A DNA stretch of 64,000 bases. It comes from Treponema sp. GTDB lineage: Bacteria > Spirochaetota > Spirochaetia > Treponematales > Treponemataceae. The notes below the pieces were generated by a model that was not told the DNA's origin, made no database searches, and was given only the letters and a program-made list of their open reading frames with translations. This document shows positions 33,825-42,640 of the stretch, in pieces (positions within the stretch are counted from its first letter, which is position 1; every line of letters starts with the position of its first letter). The stretch spans positions 1-64,000 of the forward strand of contig JAFLSR010000009.1 of the NCBI GenBank assembly GCA_022510845.1, in the 5' to 3' direction. The position numbers and the translations under genes were made by a program.

Positions 33825-34886
33825 ATGACAGTAAAAAAGCAGACTCTCGGAACTCTTTGTGACGGACAAAAAGTTTCTCTCTACACGGTTTCGAACGGAA
33901 AAATGTCCTTTTGCGCGATGGACTATGGATGCACGCTCACAGGGATTTTCCTCCCGAACAAAGCGGGCGGCGGCAAGACCGACATCCTTTTGGGGCATTC
34001 CACGCTTGACGCTTATGTCGCTTCGTCCAGTTGCTTCGGCTCGATTGTGGGAAGGTTTGCCAACAGAATCGGTGGCGCGAAATTTTCAATCGGCAAGAAC
34101 AAATATCTGCTCGACAAAAACGACAACGGTTCGAACACGCTTCACGGCGGATTCACGCGGCTCGACCATTTTGTTTGGAAGTCCGCGCCGATAGAAGGAA
34201 AGGAAAGGTGCGGCGTAAAATTCACGAGGCGCAGCGTGGACGGCGAGCAAGGTTTTCCGGGGAATCTTGACGTGAGCGTTTCGTACACGCTCGGAAAGGA
34301 CAATCGCCTGACGCTTAAATACACAGCCACCACCGACAAGGCAACACCTGTAAATTTCACGAATCACGCTTATTTCAATCTTGCTGGGAGGGGCACGGTT
34401 CTTGAACACACGATGCAGTCCGACTGCAAAGGCTATCTTGAAGTTGACAAGAATTTGATTCCCACTGGAAAAATCATTCCCGTTTCTGGAACGCCGTTTG
34501 ACTTTACCAAAGAAAAAACTCTCGGACGGGACATCGGCAAAGTCGGCTCGGGCTATGACCATTGCTTTGTCACTCCGGCTTATGGCAAGGAAAATTCCTC
34601 GCTTCCGTTCAAGGAAAAGCCTCTTGTGGTGGCGGCAATTCTCCGTGAGCCAAAAAGCGGTCGCAAGATGACGGTGGAAACAAATCTTGAAGGAGTGCAA
34701 GTCTACACCGCGAACGGGCTTGGTGGAGTCATCGGAAAGAACGGCCGCGTCTACAAAAAGCACGAAGCCGTATGCCTTGAAACGCAGTGCTTCCCGGACA
34801 CTCCAAACAAGGCTGAATTCCCGCCGTGCATTTTGCAGCCCGGCGAAATGTACAAGGCACTTACCGTTTACGGATTTGAATTCTAA
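33825..34886 (+). CDS. galM: Galactose mutarotase (aldose 1-epimerase)
   Basis: This 353-residue enzyme interconverts alpha and beta anomers of aldoses. Seen: GRFANRIGGAKFSI, NTLHGGFTRLDHFVW (binding His), FTNHAYFNLAG (catalytic His) and ETQCFPDTPNKAEFP with the catalytic Glu. TAGGAG stands 8 nt before ATG. It is a single gene followed by a strong terminator. A perfect 14-bp palindrome (33783-33796) in the gap before it may end motility transcripts. Confidence 0.93.
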   Translation: MTVKKQTLGTLCDGQKVSLYTVSNGKMSFCAMDYGCTLTGIFLPNKAGGGKTDILLGHSTLDAYVASSSCFGSIVGRFANRIGGAKFSIGKNKYLLDKNDNGSNTLHGGFTRLDHFVWKSAPIEGKERCGVKFTRRSVDGEQGFPGNLDVSVSYTLGKDNRLTLKYTATTDKATPVNFTNHAYFNLAGRGTVLEHTMQSDCKGYLEVDKNLIPTGKIIPVSGTPFDFTKEKTLGRDIGKVGSGYDHCFVTPAYGKENSSLPFKEKPLVVAAILREPKSGRKMTVETNLEGVQVYTANGLGGVIGKNGRVYKKHEAVCLETQCFPDTPNKAEFPPCILQPGEMYKALTVYGFEF

Positions 34887-34892
34887 AAGCCC

Positions 34893-34934
34893 GGGGCGGT
34901 GCGTTTTTAAAAACCGCGCCGCCTCTTTTTTTTG
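34893..34934 (+). terminator. Rho-independent terminator of galM
   Basis: A GC-rich stem (GGCGGTGCG with CGCGCCGCC, one T-G pair) is followed by TCTTTTTTTTTG. Confidence 0.85.
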
Positions 34935-34987
34935 TTCGCGCTGTTTTTCGAATGCCGCAAGATGCTCTAGCATTTTTTTTGCGGATG

Positions 34988-34996
34988 TGGTATAAT
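34988..34996 (+). promoter_or_regulatory. Extended -10 promoter, almost leaderless
   Basis: TGG followed by a perfect TATAAT, with no recognisable -35. The ATG of the U32-family gene is only 10 nt further on and has no Shine-Dalgarno. Confidence 0.5.
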
Positions 34997-35006
34997 TCCG
35001 CCTATA

Positions 35007-37235
35007 ATGGCAGAACTACTCGCTCCGGCAGGAAATTTGGAATCTTTGGACGCGGCCATCGGCGAAGGCGCAGACGCAGTTTATTTGGGCTTGAAAAGTT
35101 TCAACGCAAGGCTCAGAACCTCGAATTTCGCGTTCCGTGAATTCGAAGCGGCGGTCTACGCCCTGCATCGGATGGGAAAAAAAATCTATGTCGCATTGAA
35201 CACCGTATTCACCGAACGCGAGAGCGAGCGGCTTTACAGGCTTTTGGCGTATCTCGAACGTGTCGGGCCTGACGCGCTCATCGTGCAGGACTACGGAATT
35301 GCGAGGATGTGCCGCGAATTCTTTCCGAATCTTGCCCTCCATGCTTCCACGCAGATGAACGCCGAAAGCGCTTCCGCCGTGAACCTTTTGGGCAAGGAAG
35401 GCTTCAAACGAGTGGTGCTTGCGCGCGAACTTGGAATCGAAGAAATCAAAGACATAAAGTCCAAGACAAAATGTTCGCTCGAAGTGTTCGTGCACGGCGC
35501 GCTTTGTGTTAGCGAATCGGGGCTTTGCCTTTTTTCAAGTTTTTTGGGCGGAAAGTCCGCGAACAGAGGAATGTGCACTCAGGCTTGCCGAAGATTTTAC
35601 ACGGCGCAGGATTCTTCGGGCGAGCGGGACGGCTACTATTTTTCTCCGTGCGATTTGCAGTTGATTGAAAAAATTCCTGAACTCATTGAAGCGGGAGTCG
35701 ATTCCTTTAAAATCGAAGGCAGGATGAAAAGCGCGGAGTATGTCGGAAGCGTTGTCTCTGCATATCGCTACGTCATCGACCATTACCAAGAAAATCGGAA
35801 GGAGGCGGTGGCGGCGGCAAAGCGGATGCTTTCCACGGATTTTGCCCGCGCGAAAACTTCGTATTGGTACGGATTTAAAAGCGTGGAAGACGGCGTAAAA
35901 AATGCGGGAGAAGCAATCCTGAATCCCGACCAGGCTGGCGGAACCGGCATCTATTTGGGAAAAATCGCCGCGATAAAACCCATCCCCAAGGAAACCAAGA
36001 TCGCTCTGAAAGAGTCGCTTTCTCCGAACGCGCAGGAAAACCAACGCTCGGTGAGCCTCGCGCTTGTGCGTGGCGGCTCTTACGATGCAGATCCCGGGGA
36101 TTCGATTCGAATACACAAAAACGACGATTCGGGGCGCGTGAGCCACAAGGTGCGCCATGTGGAAACCGACCGTGAAGGCAGGCGATGGATTGACGTTCCG
36201 GGCGGAATAGGGCAGTACGATGAAGTCTACCTATTGCAGACTAAGGCTGGCGCAAAACGATACAAGCGCGTTCTTCCGAATGAACTGAAAGGCTTCAACA
36301 AGCAGCCGCGCGATGAATCGCTTCCTATAATGGATTTGACTCCGGTAGAAAAAAACGAACTTGACTTTTTCCCGGAAGGACTTTACATACAAGTTTCTTC
36401 TGTGGAAGATGTTTTTGTCGCGCAGTCCGCGCATCCTGTGCGCATCATCATCGAACTGAATTCCGAAGTCTCTGACGATTTGCTTGTAAAAAAGACGGTC
36501 CTCCCTTTTTCAAAGACGCAGACGATTTTTTCGCTTGATCCGTTTTGTCCGCAAGGAATCGAAGAAAGCCTTTCCGCGCGGATTGACGCGCTTATCGAAA
36601 TGGGGTACAAGACTTTCATCGCGAACAATTTGGCGCACATTTCGATTCTCAGAAAAAAAGGTGCGCTCTACATAGCAGGCCCGTATTTGTACACGTTCAA
36701 CCGATGGGCGGTTTCATGGCTTGAAAATCGCGGCATTTCCGCCTTCGTCTCGCCATACGAAAATTCGCGCAAAAACCTTGAAGCGGTCTTTGAAGAAAAC
36801 GTCCGCGCGCGCGTCCTGATTCCGGTCTTTGCCTATCCCGCGCTTTTTCGCATGAGATTCCGCCTTCCAGCGCGTTACGACTTTACTTATTTTTCCGACA
36901 AGTCCGAGATGAACTTCAAAGTGAACTCCACGGATGACGGCTCGTTCGTCATGCCGGAAATTCCTTTTTCGATTGCGGACAAGACCGAAACGCTTGCGGG
37001 CGAGGGCTTCAAACGATTTCTGCTGGACTTTTCGAAGACGCGCCTCAAAAAGGCCGAATTCCGGCAAGTGATGCAGTCGTATTTGAAAAAACTTCCACTT
37101 GAAGGCGCATCGCTTTTCAACTGGAAAGAAGGTTTTTACAGCGTTTCCCCAGAAGAATACAAGGCGAAATTCGGCGAGAAAAACAAAACTGCGCAAGGCT
37201 CACAAAGCAAAAAGTTTTCCCGCCGAAAAGTTTAA
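35007..37235 (+). CDS. U32-family protein (RlhA/TrhP-like RNA hydroxylation enzyme)
   Basis: The protein has 742 residues. The N-terminal part (1-330) is the U32 barrel: MAELLAPAGNLESLDAA at the start, the ALHASTQMNAESA stretch, the FVHGALCVSESGLCLFSS signature and the cysteines of NRGMCTQACR that may hold a metal cluster. It was historically called a collagenase-like peptidase; characterised bacterial U32 members hydroxylate rRNA (RlhA) or tRNA (TrhP). The length with a large C-terminal half resembles the RlhA type. No SD; see the promoter directly upstream. Confidence 0.82.
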   Translation: MAELLAPAGNLESLDAAIGEGADAVYLGLKSFNARLRTSNFAFREFEAAVYALHRMGKKIYVALNTVFTERESERLYRLLAYLERVGPDALIVQDYGIARMCREFFPNLALHASTQMNAESASAVNLLGKEGFKRVVLARELGIEEIKDIKSKTKCSLEVFVHGALCVSESGLCLFSSFLGGKSANRGMCTQACRRFYTAQDSSGERDGYYFSPCDLQLIEKIPELIEAGVDSFKIEGRMKSAEYVGSVVSAYRYVIDHYQENRKEAVAAAKRMLSTDFARAKTSYWYGFKSVEDGVKNAGEAILNPDQAGGTGIYLGKIAAIKPIPKETKIALKESLSPNAQENQRSVSLALVRGGSYDADPGDSIRIHKNDDSGRVSHKVRHVETDREGRRWIDVPGGIGQYDEVYLLQTKAGAKRYKRVLPNELKGFNKQPRDESLPIMDLTPVEKNELDFFPEGLYIQVSSVEDVFVAQSAHPVRIIIELNSEVSDDLLVKKTVLPFSKTQTIFSLDPFCPQGIEESLSARIDALIEMGYKTFIANNLAHISILRKKGALYIAGPYLYTFNRWAVSWLENRGISAFVSPYENSRKNLEAVFEENVRARVLIPVFAYPALFRMRFRLPARYDFTYFSDKSEMNFKVNSTDDGSFVMPEIPFSIADKTETLAGEGFKRFLLDFSKTRLKKAEFRQVMQSYLKKLPLEGASLFNWKEGFYSVSPEEYKAKFGEKNKTAQGSQSKKFSRRKV

Positions 37236-37246
37236 ACATCGGAAAG

Positions 37247-37353
37247 GCGATTTTGCAACGAAGTGAAAAATCGCAGTGAATAAGCGAGAATTTCTGCAAA
37301 GCGGAAATTCTCGAAGTAAAAATTGCCGCGCAATTTTAGCGACAATTTTTACT
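37247..37353. repeat. Intergenic array of three consecutive hairpins
   Basis: Stem-loops at 37247-37274 (8-bp stem, loop containing ACGAAGT), 37285-37313 (13-bp stem with an AAA triloop in GCAAAGC) and 37315-37353 (11-bp outer arms; a third copy of the arm gives a competing inner hairpin). The array lies between the convergent U32 and ssb genes. The two small loops recur, inverted, in the array at 4585-4753. Confidence 0.7.
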
Positions 37354-37367
37354 GTTTGACTGAATTC

Positions 37368-37829
37368 CTAGAAAGCCAAGTCTTCGTTCGGCTCTTCTTC
37401 GGGTGTTTGTGCGGCAAGTGCGAGCGCGACTTCGTCTTGGGCTGCGTTCTCGCTTTCTGCCGCGCGGTCTTCGCTTTCATCGGTATCGGACTTTGCGAAT
37501 CGCTGCTTGAATTCGACTTTTTCCGCGATGATTGTGACGCGGCTCGCGTTCCTGCCTTCTTCGGTTTTCCAGCGGTTCTGCTTGATTCGTCCGACTACGC
37601 TCATTCCGCGCCCCTTGTGGCTGTGCTTTGCGCAGATTTCTGCAAGTTTTCCGAATGTTTCCACGTCGAAATATGAGACTTCCTTTTCGTACTCGCCGCT
37701 CGCACTTTTCTTGTAGAAATGGTTCACCGCGATTGGAATCTTGCATACTGGAAATCCGTGTGGCGTTATGCGGAATTCTGGCTGGCGCGTAATGTTTCCC
37801 TCGACTACAAGACAGTTGATGTTGTTCAT
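37368..37829 (-). CDS. ssb: Single-stranded DNA-binding protein
   Basis: The protein has 153 residues from MNNINCLVVEG, with AAAGGAG 6 nt before ATG; the open frame is 10 codons longer. OB-fold traits: GNITRQPEFRITPHGFPVCKIPIAVN, then FDVETFGKLAEICAKHSHKGRGMSVVGRIKQNRW. An acidic, disordered tail ends in PNEDLAF, a divergent form of the DDxIPF tip that recruits partner proteins. It protects ssDNA in replication and repair. Usual partners rpsF/rpsR are not adjacent. Confidence 0.92.
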   Translation of the reverse strand: MNNINCLVVEGNITRQPEFRITPHGFPVCKIPIAVNHFYKKSASGEYEKEVSYFDVETFGKLAEICAKHSHKGRGMSVVGRIKQNRWKTEEGRNASRVTIIAEKVEFKQRFAKSDTDESEDRAAESENAAQDEVALALAAQTPEEEPNEDLAF

Positions 37830-38034
37830 AAAAACTCCTTTGACCTGAACGGTCGGCACGAATTTTCGTGCGAAAGATTCAAGCGCGTGGCTTGGCGGGA
37901 AAAGGCCGCACTTATAACATAGGAATTTTCAGAACGAAATTCCGCGCGAGCATAAAAAGATTTTGATTTTTTTTAAACGCGGCGAGACTTAACTTTGAGG
38001 TTCGGAATTGGAATTCAAAAAGCCGAATTTGCGC

Positions 38035-39939
38035 TCACATATTTTTTACGAGTTGAATCATGTAAAGCTGCACGTACATATAGAGAGAACTTTGGTCGTG
38101 GATTTGCTGCATATTCGGCGACTTGCAGAAATTTTCTGCAAGATTTTGAATCCTGTCAATTGTGAAACTTTTCGAACTGATTGAACGCAGGATTTTTCTC
38201 ATGTAGTCGCGTATGAGGGAATTCACGTCGTTCGTGAGATTGAGCGAGGCTTCCTTCGTTATCATTATGTTCCACTGCTTTCTGTATAGATTCAGTTCGC
38301 GCTCGATTGTGGAACCTTCCGGAACGAGGCTTTCCTCGATTTTTTTGGCGGCGGAAATCATCTCGGCCTTTTTTGACTTTGATTTCGAGCTTGAATTTGA
38401 TTCTTCCTGCGATTCTGACTCTTCGTCTGCGGATTTTTTCGGCTTTTTTTCCGCCTTCTTTTTCTTGCTGAACAGTTTCGCAATCCAAGTGAAAATCGGA
38501 ATCGTATACCAGAACGGAAGAAGGATTTTCGCGTCGTATAGGATTGTCTGGCGGCTGAGCATCAGGAGCGTTGCGTAGGGAAGGAGGTCGTCTCCGTAGA
38601 AAAGGTGATTCTGCGAATTCGTGTTTTGCGAGTCGCTCGTCATTTCCGTGTTCAGCACGCTGAGGAAGGTCGCGTTCAAAAGCGAATAAAGTATCGGAGA
38701 AAGTTTTTCCACTTCTTTTTCCAAGCGCGCGTTAAACGCCTTGTCGTCGTTCATTTCCGGGAGCGTCTTGTATTCTTTTAGGGCGTCGTGCCATTCCTGT
38801 TTGAGCGCGTCGTGAACGGCGTCGTGGAGTTCGTCGCACATTCGGAGCACCAGAGGAAACACCTTTTCCTTGTAGATGAAATAGCGGCTTCCGCTCGCGG
38901 TCTTGAACACGAGCAGGTTGGGAAGCTTGTTTTTGAGCGCGTCCGTGGTTTCCTTTTCCAAAAACTGTTTGAGCGATTCGTCAGAATATTGACCTTGGAG
39001 CGGAACGCCCTTCGCGTCCGTGAATTTCAGAATCGCATCAATCGTAAAATAGTACGGCGGCTGATTCATCTGGTTTTGTACGGATTTGAGCGCGAGTTCC
39101 TGCTGCATCGTCTTCGCGGATTCGTTCTTGTAGAACGCCGCCACGATTTCGGCGATTGCCACCGCCTGCAATATGCTCACGTCTTCCTGCGTGAAGTCTT
39201 TGACGTTTTCGTAGTCCTTCTTTATGAAGTGGCAGAGTTGACCCCAAAAGTAAAAACAGTCGCTTGAAGTCCGAAGCGATTGCAAGGTTTCTTCCGGACT
39301 CTTTATGAACTGGTTGAAAAAATTCTTTACGGAAATTTCCTTTCCGGGATTTGCGATTGAAATCTTTTTCAGATAGTAGTCGTGCGACTCTGCCTTGGAA
39401 AGCATTGTGTGTATTTTTTGGAAACTGACGTTCACCAAAATCGAAATCGGAGTGTCGCCCGGAAAAAGCACCGAAGGAAGTTCCTGCGGAACTAATATTA
39501 CATAGAGATTCTTGTCGCCGCCATCTTGATTTTTGAGCAAGTTGAAAATCAAGTCGGAATGCTCTGCCTTTACGAGCACTGTTTCCGGAGTGCGCTTGGG
39601 CAAATCCTGAACTGTGGGAAAAGGAAACTTTGGATTTTTTTGAATGTCGGCGTAGCGTTTGCCGAAAATCGAGTTGAGATAGCCTGTGACGAAAATTTCC
39701 TTTTTTGCAGGATTCGCATCCAACAGCACCACCTGCTTCGAAATTATGAGTTGTTCCAAAGCCTTTTCCAACTGCGGAACTGGATTTCCCAAGTATGCAG
39801 CCAAATCGGGCGTTTCCTCGATGTTGTGCTGTGCGTAGCGTTTGAGATAGTCAGCAAAATCAGAATAAGATACGAAAGGGGAATTTTGCTTTGTCGCGTA
39901 GAACCGAAGCAAAAGCCCCACATCACTTGTTGCGGCCAT
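38035..39939 (-). CDS. Large cytoplasmic protein of unknown function
   Basis: The protein has 634 residues and no signal peptide. The N-terminal part (5-85) looks like a winged helix (FVSYSDFADYLKRYAQ ... LEKALEQLIISKQVVLLD). Residues about 445-465 (ILLPFWYTIPIFTWIAKLF) are hydrophobic and followed by a highly charged Lys then Ser/Glu tract (466-500), so the C-terminal part may touch the membrane. No catalytic motif is seen. The ATG sits 6 nt after a consensus -10 box and lacks a ribosome binding site. Confidence 0.7.
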   Translation of the reverse strand: MAATSDVGLLLRFYATKQNSPFVSYSDFADYLKRYAQHNIEETPDLAAYLGNPVPQLEKALEQLIISKQVVLLDANPAKKEIFVTGYLNSIFGKRYADIQKNPKFPFPTVQDLPKRTPETVLVKAEHSDLIFNLLKNQDGGDKNLYVILVPQELPSVLFPGDTPISILVNVSFQKIHTMLSKAESHDYYLKKISIANPGKEISVKNFFNQFIKSPEETLQSLRTSSDCFYFWGQLCHFIKKDYENVKDFTQEDVSILQAVAIAEIVAAFYKNESAKTMQQELALKSVQNQMNQPPYYFTIDAILKFTDAKGVPLQGQYSDESLKQFLEKETTDALKNKLPNLLVFKTASGSRYFIYKEKVFPLVLRMCDELHDAVHDALKQEWHDALKEYKTLPEMNDDKAFNARLEKEVEKLSPILYSLLNATFLSVLNTEMTSDSQNTNSQNHLFYGDDLLPYATLLMLSRQTILYDAKILLPFWYTIPIFTWIAKLFSKKKKAEKKPKKSADEESESQEESNSSSKSKSKKAEMISAAKKIEESLVPEGSTIERELNLYRKQWNIMITKEASLNLTNDVNSLIRDYMRKILRSISSKSFTIDRIQNLAENFCKSPNMQQIHDQSSLYMYVQLYMIQLVKNM

Positions 39940-39945
39940 TTTTAA

Positions 39946-39974
39946 ATTATATCATAAAATCCGCAAAAAAGCAA
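39946..39974 (-). promoter_or_regulatory. Sigma-70 promoter, leaderless
   Basis: Minus-strand TTGCTT, 17-nt spacer, TATAAT, then 6 nt to the ATG at 39939. Confidence 0.75.
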
Positions 39975-40074
39975 GGGTTATGTGCCAAATAGTTTTTGAA
40001 AATCCGCCGCGGGCGTTCCGGAAATTGCGGCGAAATTTTTGCGGACCGCCCGCCTTTGTAAAAGAAATCTCATC

Positions 40075-40103
40075 TTGCAAAGGAGAGTTTTTTTTGCTAG
40101 AAT
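40075..40103 (+). promoter_or_regulatory. Sigma-70 promoter of hisC
   Basis: TTGCAA, 17-nt spacer, TAGAAT. It leaves a leader of about 15 nt containing the GGAGG site before the hisC ATG, a normal arrangement. Confidence 0.65.
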
Positions 40104-40124
40104 GATTCAAATTGTGGAGGAAAA

Positions 40125-41273
40125 ATGCTTTCTTCGAGAATGGAAAATCTTCGTCCTTATGTGCCAGGCGAGCAGCCTCACGACAGGGAATACATAAAAC
40201 TCAACGCGAACGAAAATCCATATCCTCCGTGCCCCGCCGCCGTGGAGCGCGCGCTCGAACAGGTGAAGTCTGCGCCGCAACGTCTCGCGCTTTATTCCGA
40301 CCCCGATTCGCTTGCGCTGCGGGAAAAAATCGCCGCGATGCTCAACTCCACAGGCGGAGTGCTTTCGCGTGCGCGAATTGATGGCGGCGAAGTTTTGCCG
40401 TGCGAGGCAGAAGGCTTGGGAATCACGAGCGAAATGATTTATGCGGGAAACGGAAGCGACGAAGTTCTTTCTTTCCTTTTCTACGCCTTTTTCGATTCTG
40501 CCGAAAAACTTGTTTCCCCGGAATTTTCCTACAGTTTTTATCCTGTGTACTGCGGATTTCATTCGATTGAAATGGAAAAAGTTCCGCTTTTGAATGACTG
40601 GCAAATCGATGTGGACGAAATGATTTTACGCGCGAAAAAATTCCACGCGCCGACAATCATCGCAAATCCAAACGCGCCCACTTCGCTCTGCCTTTCGCGC
40701 AAGCAAGTGCGCCGAATGCTCGAAGAGTGTCCGCGCGACATGGCGTTCGTGGTGGACGAAGCCTATGTGGATTTTGGAGGCGAATCGTGCCTTCCGCTTT
40801 TGCGCGAATTCGAAAACCTTGTAATCGTGCGGACGTTCAGCAAAAGCCTTTGCGCGGCCGGAATGCGTCTTGGCTATTTGGTGGCGAATCCGAAAATGGT
40901 GCGCGCCGTCCTCACCGTGAAAAATTCCGTGAACCATTTTCCCATCGATTCTTTCGCGCAGAATTTTGGAAGCGCGGTCTGCGAGAACATTCCGTATTAT
41001 ATCGAATGCGCAAAAAAAATTGTTTTTGAGCGCGAGGATTTTTCTGAATTCTTGCGCGCGCGCGGATTTTTTGTCCTTCCTTCGAGCACGAATTTCCTTT
41101 TCGCAAAAAAAGAAGGACACTCTGGAAAGGCTATGTACGAATCACTCAAAAAAGAAGGAATCTTGGTGCGCCACTTCGACACCGAAGGAATCGAGGATTT
41201 CCTCCGGATTACTGTGGGCACGAAGGAGCAGATGGCGGCTTTGAAACGCGCGATGGAAAAAATGGATTTTTGA
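40125..41273 (+). CDS. hisC: Histidinol-phosphate aminotransferase
   Basis: This 382-residue PLP enzyme of fold type I has the KLNANENPYPP start, YAGNGSDEVLSFLF, NPNAPTSLCLS, VVDEAYVDFGG and the PLP-binding lysine in RTFSKSLCAAGMRLGYLV. It converts imidazole acetol phosphate to histidinol phosphate, though HisC-like enzymes may act on aromatic amino acids instead. GGAGG lies 6 nt before ATG. No other his gene is in the window. Confidence 0.88.
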   Translation: MLSSRMENLRPYVPGEQPHDREYIKLNANENPYPPCPAAVERALEQVKSAPQRLALYSDPDSLALREKIAAMLNSTGGVLSRARIDGGEVLPCEAEGLGITSEMIYAGNGSDEVLSFLFYAFFDSAEKLVSPEFSYSFYPVYCGFHSIEMEKVPLLNDWQIDVDEMILRAKKFHAPTIIANPNAPTSLCLSRKQVRRMLEECPRDMAFVVDEAYVDFGGESCLPLLREFENLVIVRTFSKSLCAAGMRLGYLVANPKMVRAVLTVKNSVNHFPIDSFAQNFGSAVCENIPYYIECAKKIVFEREDFSEFLRARGFFVLPSSTNFLFAKKEGHSGKAMYESLKKEGILVRHFDTEGIEDFLRITVGTKEQMAALKRAMEKMDF

Positions 41274-41308
41274 AAAAGCGAAAATCGATGTGTGAATTTG
41301 AATATAAA

Positions 41309-41833
41309 ATGAAAATGCGAGAGTTTGTCAAAAGTTTTATAGTTCTCGCCGCGCTTGTTTTTGCAACGCAAATTTACTTTGCTTTTGGAGAAAGTCTTCA
41401 TGATAAAATGCCTGAAATTTCGCTTGTGGCAGAAATATCATCCGACGAGGAAATGCGGCAATTGGAAAGCATTGCGGCGATTTTATTCGAGGAACGAAAC
41501 GTTATTCGGGAACGCTGCGCAGAAACGAAGTTTGTCGAGTATTTCGGAGCAATCAGCCTGAATGCTGGAAAGTTGTTTCGCGAGCCGTATTCAGCCTGCA
41601 AAAATTCTTTCGCCGGAGAAAAATATATCGTTACGTTGGATTCCGTTTCATTGCCGGAATGCAAGGTTGCGTATATCGACGGGCGTGAAACAGTAAATTT
41701 TTACAGCGAACGCGTCTACAGCGGGAACAAGTTCGTTGATGTGCGGTGCTGGAAAATAAATCCTGCGGCGGACAGAAAATTTGTCTGGAACGTAGAATCG
41801 GAAAGCGAAACATATATTTTGGAGATTCAGTAA
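41309..41833 (+). CDS. Secreted protein of unknown function
   Basis: The protein has 174 residues if it begins at MKMREFVKSF, giving a proper signal peptide (ending IYFAFG); the frame opens 13 codons earlier at a TTG overlapping the hisC stop. No ribosome binding site is visible at either, so the start is uncertain. The mature part is acidic, with three cysteines, and has no known domain. Base composition is slightly richer in A and T than its neighbours. Confidence 0.55.
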   Translation: MKMREFVKSFIVLAALVFATQIYFAFGESLHDKMPEISLVAEISSDEEMRQLESIAAILFEERNVIRERCAETKFVEYFGAISLNAGKLFREPYSACKNSFAGEKYIVTLDSVSLPECKVAYIDGRETVNFYSERVYSGNKFVDVRCWKINPAADRKFVWNVESESETYILEIQ

Positions 41834-41950
41834 TATGGCAGTCTGCTTGTGCAGACAAAATCAACTTATTTGAAAGTTGGTATTGTCGGTGGACTTGATT
41901 TTTTAAGGCGCGCTTTCATTTCATTGCAAACACATACAAGGGAGAAAAAA

Positions 41951-42640
41951 ATGAGATTGCTTTTGATTTCGGACTTGCACGGAAAAATCGAAAATTTGGA
42001 AGGGCTTCGCGCGGAATTCGAGTCTGCGGACGCGGTGGTCTTTGCGGGCGACTTTACAGAATTCGGAAAATACGAGACTGCGCTTCCCGCCGTAAAAAAA
42101 CTTCGCGAGATGCACGATGACATTTTCTGCGTCCTCGGAAATTGCGACAAGGGCGAATTGTTCGAGCGGCTCGAAGAAGACGGCATGAACTGCGAGCGCG
42201 GCATCGTTTATTTTGAAGGGCTTGCTTTTGCGGGAAGCGGAGGCGGCTCGAAATTCACGGGCACGACTCCTAACGAGCGCACGGAAGAAGAACTGCTTTC
42301 GGATTTTGATGTGGTGAAAAACGCCGCGCTTGACGCGCAAGACCAATGGGAAAATTTGATTTTGGTTTCGCACAATCCGCCCAAGGGAATTCTTTGCGAC
42401 GAATGCGCCCCGAATGTTCACGTAGGCTCTGCCTTGCTGTATGATTTTGTGGTGGCGACAAAGCCCCTCGCGCTTGTTTGCGGACACATCCATGAAGGAC
42501 GCGCCATCGACAAAATCGGCGAAACCGTAGTCGTAAATCCAGGCCCGCTTGCCGAAGGGAACTACGCGATTTTGGAGGCGGAAAAAAGCGAAGAAGGGTG
42601 GAAGGTTTCGAACGTCGAGCTTAAGAATCTATTTGCCTGA
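41951..42640 (+). CDS. Calcineurin-like metallophosphoesterase
   Basis: The protein has 229 residues from MRLLLISDLHG, behind GGGAG; the frame extends 34 codons upstream in non-coding DNA. The metal-binding motifs are in order: DLHG (9-12), GDFTEFG, GNCDKGE, VSHNPPKG and CGHIHEGRAID. Related proteins are small phosphodiesterases (YfcE type). The substrate is unknown. Its last 12 nt overlap the end of the convergent SUMF1 gene. Confidence 0.87.
   Translation: MRLLLISDLHGKIENLEGLRAEFESADAVVFAGDFTEFGKYETALPAVKKLREMHDDIFCVLGNCDKGELFERLEEDGMNCERGIVYFEGLAFAGSGGGSKFTGTTPNERTEEELLSDFDVVKNAALDAQDQWENLILVSHNPPKGILCDECAPNVHVGSALLYDFVVATKPLALVCGHIHEGRAIDKIGETVVVNPGPLAEGNYAILEAEKSEEGWKVSNVELKNLFA

Noticed and set aside
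37860..38034. Possible ssb promoter (TATAAG near 37915)
   Set aside because: No matching -35 at 16-18 nt; too weak to list.
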